In this document: one piece after another, positions 1 through 5,206 of the stretch | How positions within the stretch are numbered: the first letter of the stretch is position 1 | How the letters are laid out: the number at the start of each line of letters is the position of its first letter | Source of the DNA: Candidatus Zixiibacteriota bacterium | Lineage (GTDB): Bacteria; Zixibacteria; MSB-5A5; WJJR01 | DNA: 8,834 bases | NCBI GenBank assembly: GCA_014729565.1 | Contig: WJJR01000011.1 | Location: 1-8,834, forward strand | Direction: 5' to 3' | Notes under the pieces: model-generated | The model's database searches: none | Told to the model about the DNA's origin: nothing | Seen by the model: the letters and a program-made list of their open reading frames with translations, nothing else | Position numbers and translations under genes: made by a program

Positions 1-196
1 AATTGGACAACCGGAGAACCTTGGCCGCCAGTGATTGGTCGGCGGATAGGACGCGCGAGAGTTGGTTGATGTCAGTGTTGAGATCGTTGGTCAGCCCCAT
101 GACTGAAGACACAACGGTCGGTGAGGCCGGCAGTTCTCCGATGGTTTCGACGATTCGATCCAAAAGTGTTGGCTTTGACGCAGTTAGAGTGGTCAT
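1..196 (-). CDS. HDOD-domain protein, N-terminal part (runs off the left edge)
   Basis: Reading the minus strand from the ATG at 196 gives 65 codons without a stop. They include the stretch LPASPTVVSSVMGL, a DxxQLSRVLSADQSLAAKVL-like segment, and then LRLSN at the window edge. This is the characteristic opening of the HDOD domain: a proline after the first helix, the 'isQLsrvIsaDqsLaakvLrlaNS' pattern, and a conserved asparagine. HDOD proteins are non-catalytic relatives of HD-GYP phosphodiesterases and usually act in signalling, often with a C-terminal GGDEF, EAL or response-regulator partner; the C-terminus lies outside the window. A GAGGA Shine-Dalgarno sits 7 bases before the ATG, which supports this start. 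The gene is divergent from the methyltransferase at 363, with about 165 bases between them. Family assignment is fairly sure; the precise role cannot be told. Confidence 0.8.
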   Translation of the reverse strand, partial: MTTLTASKPTLLDRIVETIGELPASPTVVSSVMGLTNDLNTDINQLSRVLSADQSLAAKVLRLSN

Positions 197-216
197 AATC
201 GTCCTCGATGTCAGGT

Positions 217-229
217 GAATGACTCATTC
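217..229. promoter_or_regulatory. 13-bp palindrome between divergent genes (possible operator)
   Basis: GAATGA-C-TCATTC is a perfect 6-bp inverted repeat 21 bases upstream of the HDOD start codon, inside the divergent intergenic region. It could be a regulator binding site. Nothing else supports this, and a palindrome this short may be chance. Confidence 0.2.
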
Positions 230-362
230 GGAGTATCGGCATCCCAAACCGCCGACTTCAGGCATCTTCACCATTCCGGAATCTATTGGAAGTTGTAGAT
301 TGCCAATCAGTACGGAGGACTGGTGATGTCCGCAGGGGCACCCGAGAACGAGATCAAACACG

Positions 363-1031
363 ATGACTGCAACTCGCCAGCAAACCAGCGTTGCCGACTA
401 TTTCGACCGCGAGGCCGAGCGATTTCCACTGATCGGGGCCAAAGATCGTGGCATGATCTCTCGCATGGTTGACCGCCTCTTTCGCCGCAGCATTCGGCTG
501 CGGTTCGAACGTGTTATGGAGCTGTGCCGGCCGATTGAGGGACGCACCGTCCTCGATATCGGCTGCGGGACGGGGACATATGCGATCAGATTGGCACAAC
601 GGGGAGCATCGCACGTATTGGGAATCGATCCGGCGCCGCGGATGATTGAACTGGCGCGGGAGCGGGCCGAGGCCAGAGGTGTAGCCCCGCAGTGCACATT
701 TGAGGTCACCTCCTTGAAGGATCTGACCATTGAAAAACCGTTCGACTACATCGTCGTGATGGGTGTCCTCGATTATATCTCCGATGCCGCGCCCTTTGTT
801 CAGAAAGCGATTCAGGCCACAGGCATACGGGCCTGTTTCAGCCTGCCGCGATATGAAGGGCTACTGGCCTGGCAGCGGCGACTGCGGTATCGAAACCGTT
901 GCCCACTATACATGTACCGGGAATCGGACGTGACCGATTTGTTCGCTGCGACCGGGGCGTCGTATCAGATCGAACGGTTGGCGCGGGACTGGTTCGTGTC
1001 CGTGGAATATTCCACAGGTGCAACCACCTAG
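363..1031 (+). CDS. Class I SAM-dependent methyltransferase
   Basis: This is a 222-residue protein with the Rossmann-type methyltransferase fold. Motif I is VLDIGCGTGTYA (residues 63-74, the SAM-binding glycine loop). Motif II, GIDPAPRMIELAR (87-99), carries the acidic residue D89 that usually holds the ribose hydroxyls of SAM. The strand-4 motif is FDYIVVMGVLDYI (127-139). The opening SVADYFDREAERF resembles the N-terminus of UbiG/BchM-like small-molecule methyltransferases, but no residue fixes the substrate. The length is normal for a single-domain enzyme. No signal peptide or membrane segment is seen, so it should be cytosolic. The start is uncertain. The ATG at 363 has only a weak purine-rich leader, while the strong GGAGG at 314-318 points to an out-of-frame ATG at 326; an in-frame stop at 324 rules out a longer N-terminus. 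The tmRNA gene follows 70 bases downstream in the same direction. Confidence 0.85.
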   Translation: MTATRQQTSVADYFDREAERFPLIGAKDRGMISRMVDRLFRRSIRLRFERVMELCRPIEGRTVLDIGCGTGTYAIRLAQRGASHVLGIDPAPRMIELARERAEARGVAPQCTFEVTSLKDLTIEKPFDYIVVMGVLDYISDAAPFVQKAIQATGIRACFSLPRYEGLLAWQRRLRYRNRCPLYMYRESDVTDLFAATGASYQIERLARDWFVSVEYSTGATT

Positions 1032-1194
1032 GGAAGGCCCAAACCCGTAACAAATGAATGCGTACTCTGTGTTGGAACGACTGAGACGTATTTGACTCTT
1101 AGGGGGCGACTGGCTTCGACGGAGTCGCTGAAGGGAGGTTTGCCCGCCGAGGTCCCCATCACACCTCGTTAAACCGTTGGGAACCAAAAGAAAC

Positions 1195-1227
1195 GCAGAC
1201 GACTATTCGTATGCGATGGCTGCCTAA
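1195..1227 (+). other. tmRNA proteolysis-tag reading frame (ADDYSYAMAA)
   Basis: Inside ssrA, GCA-GAC-GAC-TAT-TCG-TAT-GCG-ATG-GCT-GCC-TAA encodes ADDYSYAMAA followed by a TAA stop. The Ala-Asp-Asp/Asn-x-Tyr start and the -AA end are the usual tag pattern; the terminal alanines are what ClpXP-type proteases recognise. The frame sits about a quarter of the way into the RNA, where the mRNA-like domain begins. The initial alanine is the likely resume codon. Confidence 0.9.
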
Positions 1228-1438
1228 CATCTGTTAGGGCAAGCCCGACAGTCCGTCGGCCCGCCTTCGGCGGACGGCTGATCGTCGAGAATGAAGGCTA
1301 GTCGGAGGTAGCGCCCGAGGATCTCCGGCAAAACTAAATCGGGATAGTCGTGACGGCAGCCTGTCGTTCGGCGGCCGACACGGCGAATAAAAAAAGATCG
1401 ACTATGCGGGTAGACGGCCTCTTATAGGCACTTTCGGA

Positions 1439-1464
1439 CGGGGGTTCGATTCCCCCCGCCTCCA
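1439..1464 (+). repeat. 26-bp direct repeat, copy 1 (ssrA 3' end; candidate attL)
   Basis: These 26 bases cover the T-arm and 3' acceptor strand of the tmRNA up to the discriminator A. They recur identically at 4423-4448 in the same orientation. Identical duplications of a tRNA or tmRNA 3' end are the usual core of integrase attachment sites, with the functional gene at one end. The repeat is seen directly; the att role is inferred. Confidence 0.7.
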
Positions 1465-1500
1465 CCAAGTTAACTCATTATAAGACAGTTGCTTAACGCT

Positions 1501-1527
1501 AGGCGGGGGGTATTATACCCCACACCT
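1501..1527 (+). terminator. Palindrome after ssrA, possible terminator
   Basis: GGGGTAT-T-ATACCCC (1507-1521) is a perfect inverted repeat, with four further compatible pairs out to 1501/1527. It lies 40 bases after the tmRNA CCA and is followed within 10 bases by TTTT. It could end ssrA transcription, but the U-tract is short and displaced, so an operator or simple palindrome is equally possible. Confidence 0.35.
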
Positions 1528-1563
1528 CTGCGTTTTCACCGTGTATCACCCAGTAACATGCAA

Positions 1564-1585
1564 TAACGTGAGATAATTCACGTTA
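1564..1585. repeat. 8-bp inverted repeat TAACGTGA / TCACGTTA
   Basis: The two perfect 8-bp arms are separated by the six bases GATAAT. The size and spacing suit a dimeric DNA-binding protein. It lies just before the CTGCCACAAT repeat that recurs at the other end of the putative island. The function is unknown. Confidence 0.5.
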
Positions 1586-1600
1586 CAATTCTGCCACAAT
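1582..1600 (+). repeat. GCCACAAT-type repeat, left copy
   Basis: This 19-base segment matches 4373-4391 at 16 of 19 positions, including the last ten bases CTGCCACAAT. Each copy contains two half-repeats ending in ACAAT, spaced 11 bases apart, about one helical turn. The copies lie within a few hundred bases of the two ssrA-end repeats, as integrase or excisionase arm sites would. That role is inferred from position only. Confidence 0.4.
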
Positions 1601-1678
1601 CATCAAGGCTCTTCAACGCCGCATTCATGATCTGTGACGCCGTTCCGAAACATGCAGCCAGCAGACTACCGGGACTCA

Positions 1679-1695
1679 GCGAGCTCGGAGCTCGC
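1679..1695. repeat. 17-bp palindrome GCGAGCTC-G-GAGCTCGC
   Basis: This is a perfect 8-bp inverted repeat around a single central G, within the gene-poor stretch. It could be a protein binding site or a cruciform-forming sequence. No gene start is close by. Confidence 0.4.
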
Positions 1696-2188
1696 CAGCT
1701 GGTAGCACCGTGAGAGCGCGACAGATTTGAGGGAGCCGATCTTGCGGCTGTGGTCCAAAATAGCGAAGTGCTGGAGACTGTACCACGCCCTCTTTGGAGA
1801 ATTCGCTCGAGTGCGGGCCTGAACCGGGTACCGATGTGGGATCGACAATTCTCGCGGTGTTCGATGACACGTAGGGTGGTCCAATCCAGATTGCGCAAGA
1901 GTAACCCCGTTCTCAGCGGTCGGCAATGTCTATTGAGTAGCTATATTGTTGGACCTGGGCTCAGACTGGTTTGTCAATATCGCGACCTTCCATCGTTTTC
2001 GCTCTCATTAATGGGTCTCCCTCGATTGATTTCGCCAGCGCGCAAGTGCCCCGTCTTGATTGACCCTCGCTGGACTGCGCCTGAAGATTATGGGTCTCTG
2101 CTGCATGCCCTTAATGCCCATCCGGAGCACGAACCACCTTGCGAATGCTCTTGATCCGTAATACCCTCCGCGCGGCAACAAACCCACT

Positions 2189-3202
2189 TTAGAGGTTTCC
2201 CTGTTCGTTATCATCCTCAAAACCGCCTTCCATCTGCAAGAAGGGCCGGGCCACTCGATGAACCCGCAGCTCGAAGAGGTCGGGACGCGCAGAGTGTCCT
2301 GCGATATCGAGCTGCCATCGAGGGCCGACGAGTTGATGGCGCTCGACGTCCGCATAGAGGATACCTTCCTCCGCCTCCAATGGGCCAGCCACAATCTTCC
2401 CGTCGGGATCCACGATCAGGCTGAGGCCGGGGTTGATCCAACCCTCGACACTTCCAAGATAGGCTTCCTTGAACTCGAGCGCGTCCGGGATGTCGTCCTT
2501 ATGGAACGACTGACACGCTGACACGACGAAACACCGCCCTTCCTTGGCGACGTGTTGCATCGTCGGGATCCAGGGCTGACCACGGTCCCAGGTTGGAGCC
2601 GCGTGGATCTGCTCACCCCAGGCCGACAGCGCATACCGGGCGAGAGGCATGTAGTTCTCCCAACAAAGCAATCCGCTGAGCCGCCCGAACGGGAGGTCAA
2701 AAACCTCAAGATCACACTCCGCCCCTTGGCCCCACACCAGTCGCTCGCCAGTCGTCGGGATGAACTTCCGGTGCTTTCCCAACACATGACCGTCGGCTCC
2801 AATGTAAAGTATCGTGTCGTATAGGGTCGAATTGCTGCTCTCGGCGTTCCTCTCGTTCACCCCCATAACGACGGTAATGCGGCAGTCGGCGGCTACCTGG
2901 GCGAGGCGAGTGATCTCCGGCCCCGGAATGGAAACCGAATTTCGGTGGAGTAGTGCATATAGAGTCCTGAGCGCATGGGTTTGGCCAGGCGGCACAAACC
3001 ATACCCAGATTGGAAAGCCTGGGACAAACGCTTCTGGGAACACAGCCAGCGTCGCGCCGGCCGCGGCAGCCTCCTCAATTAACCGACATGCTTTGGTAAT
3101 CGTCGCATCCAGATCCATGAAGACCGAGGATGCCTGTATTGCAGCGATCTTGGTCGATTCGATTCCCAAGGTTGGCCTATTCCTTTCTGCGGCGCTGCTC
3201 AA
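2189..3202 (-). CDS. Nitrilase (carbon-nitrogen hydrolase, branch 1)
   Basis: This is a 337-residue member of the nitrilase superfamily, which hydrolyses nitriles to carboxylic acids and ammonia (some relatives act on cyanide). The catalytic set is complete: E57 in FPEAF, K146 in GKHRKFIPT, E153 just after, and the nucleophile C180 in LLCWENYMPL. The segments FPEAFVPGFPIWVW and AAPTWD are typical of true nitrilases rather than amidases or carbamoylases. The size is normal, with no signal peptide. The widest reading starts with a TTG at 3202 that has a poor ribosome site. A second TTG 11 codons in is preceded by AAGGA at a long spacing, so the true N-terminus may be slightly shorter; it stays upstream of the first strand (TKIAAIQAS). 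The gene lies alone between copies of the ssrA 3' end and looks like island cargo. Substrate cannot be read from sequence; ammonia supply or nitrile/cyanide detoxification are plausible uses. Confidence 0.92.
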   Translation of the reverse strand: MSSAAERNRPTLGIESTKIAAIQASSVFMDLDATITKACRLIEEAAAAGATLAVFPEAFVPGFPIWVWFVPPGQTHALRTLYALLHRNSVSIPGPEITRLAQVAADCRITVVMGVNERNAESSNSTLYDTILYIGADGHVLGKHRKFIPTTGERLVWGQGAECDLEVFDLPFGRLSGLLCWENYMPLARYALSAWGEQIHAAPTWDRGQPWIPTMQHVAKEGRCFVVSACQSFHKDDIPDALEFKEAYLGSVEGWINPGLSLIVDPDGKIVAGPLEAEEGILYADVERHQLVGPRWQLDIAGHSARPDLFELRVHRVARPFLQMEGGFEDDNEQGNL

Positions 3203-3472
3203 CTACCGTGTAAATTATCCCACCCGGCCCCGAAGCCAGGCCGCCTGATACGTAATCGCACAAACAATAATTCCCTCAGCCGGTCTCACAAAGATATGTG
3301 GGTGGGCTGACGCAGAACAGGCCCTTTGGATCGAGTGTTGGTCAGGTCGCCTGTCCAGGCACTCAGGTAAACCATCGATCAAGCTCGGAGGGACACCAAG
3401 CCGGCCATATGGCTGACAGGAAAGACCATAACGATACGGTCACCATACGATGTGAGCTATCGTCTCTCCAAC

Positions 3473-3537
3473 ACGCGTTGCGGGTTGGACTCCTCCCGCC
3501 TCCACAAGTCCCTCCGCGGGTAATAAACGCAACGCGT
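3473..3537. repeat. 10-bp inverted repeat bracketing a degenerate ssrA-end copy
   Basis: ACGCGTTGCG (3473-3482) and its exact reverse complement CGCAACGCGT (3528-3537) flank the T-arm-like segment at 3481-3505 at a distance of 45 bases. The arms could be crossover or binding sites of a recombinase, or simply form a stem. The repeat is seen directly; the function is unknown. Confidence 0.5.
3481..3505 (+). repeat. Degenerate third copy of the ssrA 3' end
   Basis: This segment matches tmRNA positions 1441-1465 at 21 of 25 bases, including the run CCCGCCTCCAC, and is followed by AAGT, as the tmRNA CCA is. The T-loop is altered (TTGGACTCCT instead of TTCGATTCC), so it cannot be a functional tRNA-like end. 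It may be an older att site from a tandem insertion, or a fragment of another tRNA 3' end. Confidence 0.45.
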
Positions 3538-3580
3538 CACGGAATCGACTGCGGATAAACACAGACGCAGAGTTACGGCA

Positions 3581-3598
3581 AGCCAGTTCGGCCTGGCT
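3581..3598. repeat. Hairpin AGCCAG-TTCGGC-CTGGCT
   Basis: This is a perfect 6-bp stem with a six-base loop. AGTT (3571-3574) and AACT (3599-3602) can extend it across an unpaired bulge. It lies downstream of the exported-protein gene on the minus strand and could help end its transcription, though no T-run follows. Confidence 0.3.
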
Positions 3599-3693
3599 AA
3601 CTCTAACCGTTTCCCGTTGGCTGAGAGGCAGACAGGCCGTGCGATGGCAAGACAGAGAACAGGATAATTCCCTCTCTGTGTGCCAACATTCAA

Positions 3694-4158
3694 CTAATGA
3701 TCATGTCCCTTGTGAGAGATCTTGAGGAAGTCGATTGTCTTCTGAGCGTGGTCATGGATCTTGGCAATCGTAGCTTCATCGGTCGAACTGACCACCATAA
3801 TGTCACTCGCAACAGTCATCACATTTTCTGCTTTTGCGCCGGTCTTCAGGAGCGCGGCTAGGGACGTGCAATAACCGCAAACCTCAATCGCTTCGCCTTT
3901 GACCACTTTGCCCAGCGTTTCCTTCATCCGGGCTTTGGCACCTTCAAACTGTTTCTGGAATTTGGGCTTGACGGTTGAAACGGTCATGACACCGGTTGCG
4001 GTCAAGTGATGTTCCCAAGTCATGTTCTCCATCAGACCGTCCACAGACGAGACATTCTTGCAGATCGGGCAGTTGTCCATATCCACCCACGGGCCACTCG
4101 CTCCAGCGGAGGCAACGACCGCGAGAAGAGTCAGGATTACCACTGATACAGCTCTCAT
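3694..4158 (-). CDS. Exported small protein with two CxxC motifs and His-rich tail
   Basis: This is a 154-residue protein beginning with a clear signal peptide: MRAVSV, a hydrophobic stretch LTLLAVVASAGA, and cleavage probably near residue 20-22. The mature part has CPIC at residues 30-33 and CGYC at 94-97, the HH pair at 50-51, and a tail ending HKGHDH with further histidines at 135 and 137. Two CxxC motifs plus histidines suggest metal binding or a structural disulfide pair in the periplasm. No haem motif (CxxCH) is present, and CxxC alone does not prove a thioredoxin role. The start is well supported by AAGGAG six bases before the ATG. I do not recognise a named family, though I have a general impression of similar exported proteins with 'DN/KCxICK...GLMENM' in environmental bacteria. 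The gene stands alone between copies of the ssrA end, with its own likely promoter at 4186-4215. Confidence 0.8.
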   Translation of the reverse strand: MRAVSVVILTLLAVVASAGASGPWVDMDNCPICKNVSSVDGLMENMTWEHHLTATGVMTVSTVKPKFQKQFEGAKARMKETLGKVVKGEAIEVCGYCTSLAALLKTGAKAENVMTVASDIMVVSSTDEATIAKIHDHAQKTIDFLKISHKGHDH

Positions 4159-4185
4159 TCTTCGTACTCCTTCGACAAAGAGTTA

Positions 4186-4215
4186 AATGTACGTATCTGA
4201 TCACAGGATTGTCAG
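4186..4215 (-). promoter_or_regulatory. Candidate sigma-70 promoter for the exported CxxC protein
   Basis: On the minus strand, CTGACA (4215-4210) and TACATT (4191-4186) are separated by 18 bases and lie 28 bases upstream of the ATG, with AAGGAG between. The fit to the consensus is moderate, and there is no experimental support. Confidence 0.35.
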
Positions 4216-4314
4216 AGACGCCTCATGAAAGGCTAAACTATACTTAACTCGTCCGTTTTCCAAGCTGCTAAACTCATCTTTTCATGTTAAATTAGGGCGC
4301 TCCGGGTCCCGGTC

Positions 4315-4346
4315 AACTCGCTGCCCTGTCTGGGCAAGCTTGAGTT
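4315..4346. repeat. Imperfect long hairpin AACTC...GAGTT
   Basis: AACTC pairs with GAGTT, and inside it GC-TGCCC pairs with GGGCA-A-GC around the loop TGTCT, leaving small bulges. About twelve pairs form in 32 bases. It sits upstream of the exported-protein gene and 77 bases before the second ssrA-end repeat. It could be a bidirectional terminator (no T-run) or part of the element boundary. Confidence 0.4.
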
Positions 4347-4370
4347 CTGGTTCGTGTACGTAGCGACTCA

Positions 4371-4391
4371 TTGCCACAATCCTGCCACAAT
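4371..4391 (+). repeat. GCCACAAT-type repeat, right copy (11-bp tandem)
   Basis: TTGCCACAAT and CTGCCACAAT follow each other at an 11-base period, 32 bases before the exact ssrA-end repeat. The pair resembles 1582-1600 near the other end. Tandem sites at helical spacing close to an att core suggest recombinase arm sites; this is inference. Confidence 0.4.
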
Positions 4392-4422
4392 ACGCTGTAA
4401 GTCTTTGTCCGACAATACGCAT

Positions 4423-4448
4423 CGGGGGTTCGATTCCCCCCGCCTCCA
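4423..4448 (+). repeat. 26-bp direct repeat, copy 2 (ssrA 3' end; candidate attR)
   Basis: This segment is identical to tmRNA positions 1439-1464, ending exactly at the discriminator A; after it the sequence departs (TTCTGC instead of CCAAGT). No 5' tRNA-like half is nearby, so it is not a functional RNA. Either it is the far att site of an element of about 3 kb inserted in ssrA, or it was brought in with the structured region and GIY-YIG gene just downstream. Confidence 0.7.
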
Positions 4449-4547
4449 TTCTGCTTCGCGACCTTGCGCTTCGCGCAGTGTCGCTTCGCAGAACGAGTTC
4501 TTTGGCATTCCGGATACGGTGGTATCCACGACGAGCGAAGCAGAATG
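4447..4547 (+). repeat. Multi-hairpin inverted-repeat block closed by a 13-bp stem
   Basis: CATTCTGCTTCGC (4447-4459) and its exact reverse complement GCGAAGCAGAATG (4535-4547) close a 101-base block. Three small palindromes lie inside: TGCGC-TTC-GCGCA (4465-4477), AGAA-CGAG-TTCT (4490-4501) and GGATAC-GGTG-GTATCC (4512-4527). As RNA or single-stranded DNA this could fold as a multi-branch structure resembling a cloverleaf. The CTTCGC word also occurs three times on the left side. The block abuts the second ssrA-end copy, overlapping it by two bases, and precedes the GIY-YIG gene. The function is unknown; a recognition structure for the nuclease, a noncoding RNA, or the end of a mobile unit are possibilities. 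Confidence 0.6.
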
Positions 4548-4593
4548 CCCTACCTTGCACGTCTTGCCTCCGGCCGGACGTGCGGAGTAGGGC
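4547..4593 (+). repeat. Long hairpin GCCCTAC...GTAGGGC before the GIY-YIG gene
   Basis: GCCCTAC (4547-4553) pairs with GTAGGGC (4587-4593), and GCACGTC (4557-4563) pairs with GACGTGC (4577-4583). Two possible G-U pairs and one mismatch lie between them, giving a near-continuous 17-bp stem with a 13-base loop. It directly adjoins the preceding inverted-repeat block. No T-tract follows, so a plain terminator is unlikely. From 4594 to 4737 there is a leader with smaller repeats (AGCCGT/ACGGCT, CCCG-CGAT-CGGG) and no gene. Confidence 0.6.
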
Positions 4594-4737
4594 CGTCCTG
4601 ATACAGCCGTAGTGCTCGTTGAAACTCCTGATATAACTGCAGATGAAAGTGATTGCGTGGGGCCCTGACGGCTTGCAGCATGCCCGCGATCGGGATACTT
4701 GGTTGTGCTCACACACTGATGTCGTCCGAGGGGGGCG

Positions 4738-5061
4738 ATGAAATACGTCTATCTACTCCGCAGCCGGTCGCAGCCCACAAAGACCTACATCGGGATCACT
4801 GACAATCTCGATCAACGATTGCTCGAACACAACTCGGGCAAGTCGATACACACGTCGCGTTTCAAGCCGTGGCTTATCGAAGTCGCGATCTGCTTCGTCG
4901 ATGATGAACGCGCCAGCGCATTCGAACGCTATTTGAAATCCGGCTCCGGGCACGCATTCGCCAAGCGCCATCTGTGGACGTCAAAAGGCTTGGGTGCGTC
5001 AGGCACGCTCCCCAATCCCTCACCCGCCCCTACCACATCGAATTCCAGCAGTTATCGCTAA
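4738..5061 (+). CDS. Small stand-alone GIY-YIG nuclease-domain protein
   Basis: This is a 107-residue protein. Residues 1-80 form a GIY-YIG nuclease domain: YVYLL (3-7) stands for the GIY strand, TYIGIT (16-21) for YIG, and the conserved arginine is R27 in DQRLLEHNSGKS. The motif E63-RYLKSGSG supplies the catalytic glutamate and the usual K-S-G turn. These residues fit an active, metal-dependent, single-strand-nicking enzyme of the UPF0213/UvrC-like group. The last 25 residues are Ser/Pro/Thr-rich and look disordered, perhaps extended by read-through into neighbouring DNA. The ATG is preceded by GAGGGGGG, a good ribosome site. No DNA-binding partner domain is present. It follows the structured repeats and ssrA-end copy, which may be linked to it. 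A role in DNA repair or as the nuclease of a small mobile unit cannot be separated from sequence alone. Confidence 0.9.
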   Translation: MKYVYLLRSRSQPTKTYIGITDNLDQRLLEHNSGKSIHTSRFKPWLIEVAICFVDDERASAFERYLKSGSGHAFAKRHLWTSKGLGASGTLPNPSPAPTTSNSSSYR

Positions 5062-5206
5062 CGGGCGGTGTCATTCGCGCGTTCTCTCTTATATTTGCCT
5101 CGCCGGAGCAACCAATTTCGGTACGCTGGCTTTTGTTGAACGCTGATTGACCGGCCAGCCATCTGTACGACAACGCTGTTCTGCTCAGGCACTGAGGAGA
5201 TTGACG

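Larger units (their letters stand above)
1102..1467 (+). ncRNA. ssrA: tmRNA (transfer-messenger RNA, one-piece)
   Basis: The 5' end GGGGGCGACTGGCTTCGACG matches the conserved tmRNA 5' tRNA-like half. The 3' half has a T-arm (GGGGG-TTCGATT-CCCCC, 1440-1456) and ends in CGCCTCC-A-CCA. The acceptor stem GGGGGCG (1102-1108) pairs with CGCCTCC (1457-1463), including one G-U, and the CCA (1465-1467) is encoded. The 366-base length is typical of a one-piece tmRNA. The resume codon and tag reading frame lie at 1195. Together with SmpB, the RNA rescues ribosomes stalled on mRNAs lacking stop codons and tags the product for proteolysis. I see no convincing promoter; TATTTG at 1089-1094 is a weak -10 candidate without a good -35. 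The 3' end is a frequent integration site for genetic elements, and copies of it occur downstream. Confidence 0.96.
1468..2188. other. Gene-poor stretch downstream of ssrA
   Basis: No open frame in these 720 bases looks like a protein. The best ones on either strand are rich in Arg, Ser and Pro, lack recognisable motifs and overlap each other. The stretch contains three good palindromes (1507-1521, 1564-1585, 1679-1695) and the sequence CTGCCACAAT at 1591, which recurs near 4382. Decayed remains of an integrated element are the simplest reading. Confidence 0.5.
3203..3693. other. Gene-poor stretch between nitrilase and exported protein genes
   Basis: These 490 bases hold no convincing coding region. 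They contain the degenerate ssrA-end copy (3481-3505) inside a 10-bp inverted repeat, and a hairpin at 3581-3598. Near the end of the minus-strand gene, ACAGAG/CTCTGT at 3653-3680 may form a weak stem without a T-tract. Two short open frames overlapping the T-arm-like copy are artefacts of its sequence. Confidence 0.5.

Noticed and set aside
3..218. Plus-strand 71-codon frame at the left edge
   Set aside because: The opposite strand encodes a recognisable HDOD domain with a good ribosome site; this frame is its shadow.
1578..1926. Minus-strand frames next to the left att-like repeat, considered as an integrase remnant
   Set aside because: Neither frame shows the R-H-R-Y integrase motifs or any convincing similarity; a remnant cannot be supported.
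1750..2154. 134-codon plus-strand frame in the gene-poor stretch
   Set aside because: Composition is Arg/Ser/Pro-rich with no motif, domain, signal or ribosome site.
3457..3693. Minus-strand frame containing RREESNPQ
   Set aside because: The same T-arm artefact, over the degenerate ssrA-end copy; no ribosome site or motif.
4423..4448. A second tRNA or tmRNA gene
   Set aside because: Only the T-arm and 3' acceptor strand are present; no matching 5' half, anticodon arm or CCA exists around it.
4447..4593. CRISPR array or riboswitch
   Set aside because: The repeats are inverted, of unequal length and without regular spacers, and no known riboswitch pattern is recognised.
4368..4712. Minus-strand frame containing RRGESNPR
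   Set aside because: The ESNPR word is the well-known artefact of translating the reverse complement of a tRNA or tmRNA T-arm. The frame runs across the structured repeats.
5147..5206. Upstream TTG start for nhaA
   Set aside because: It adds 20 residues unlike any NhaA N-terminus and has no ribosome site; the ATG at 5207 has GAGGAG at proper spacing.
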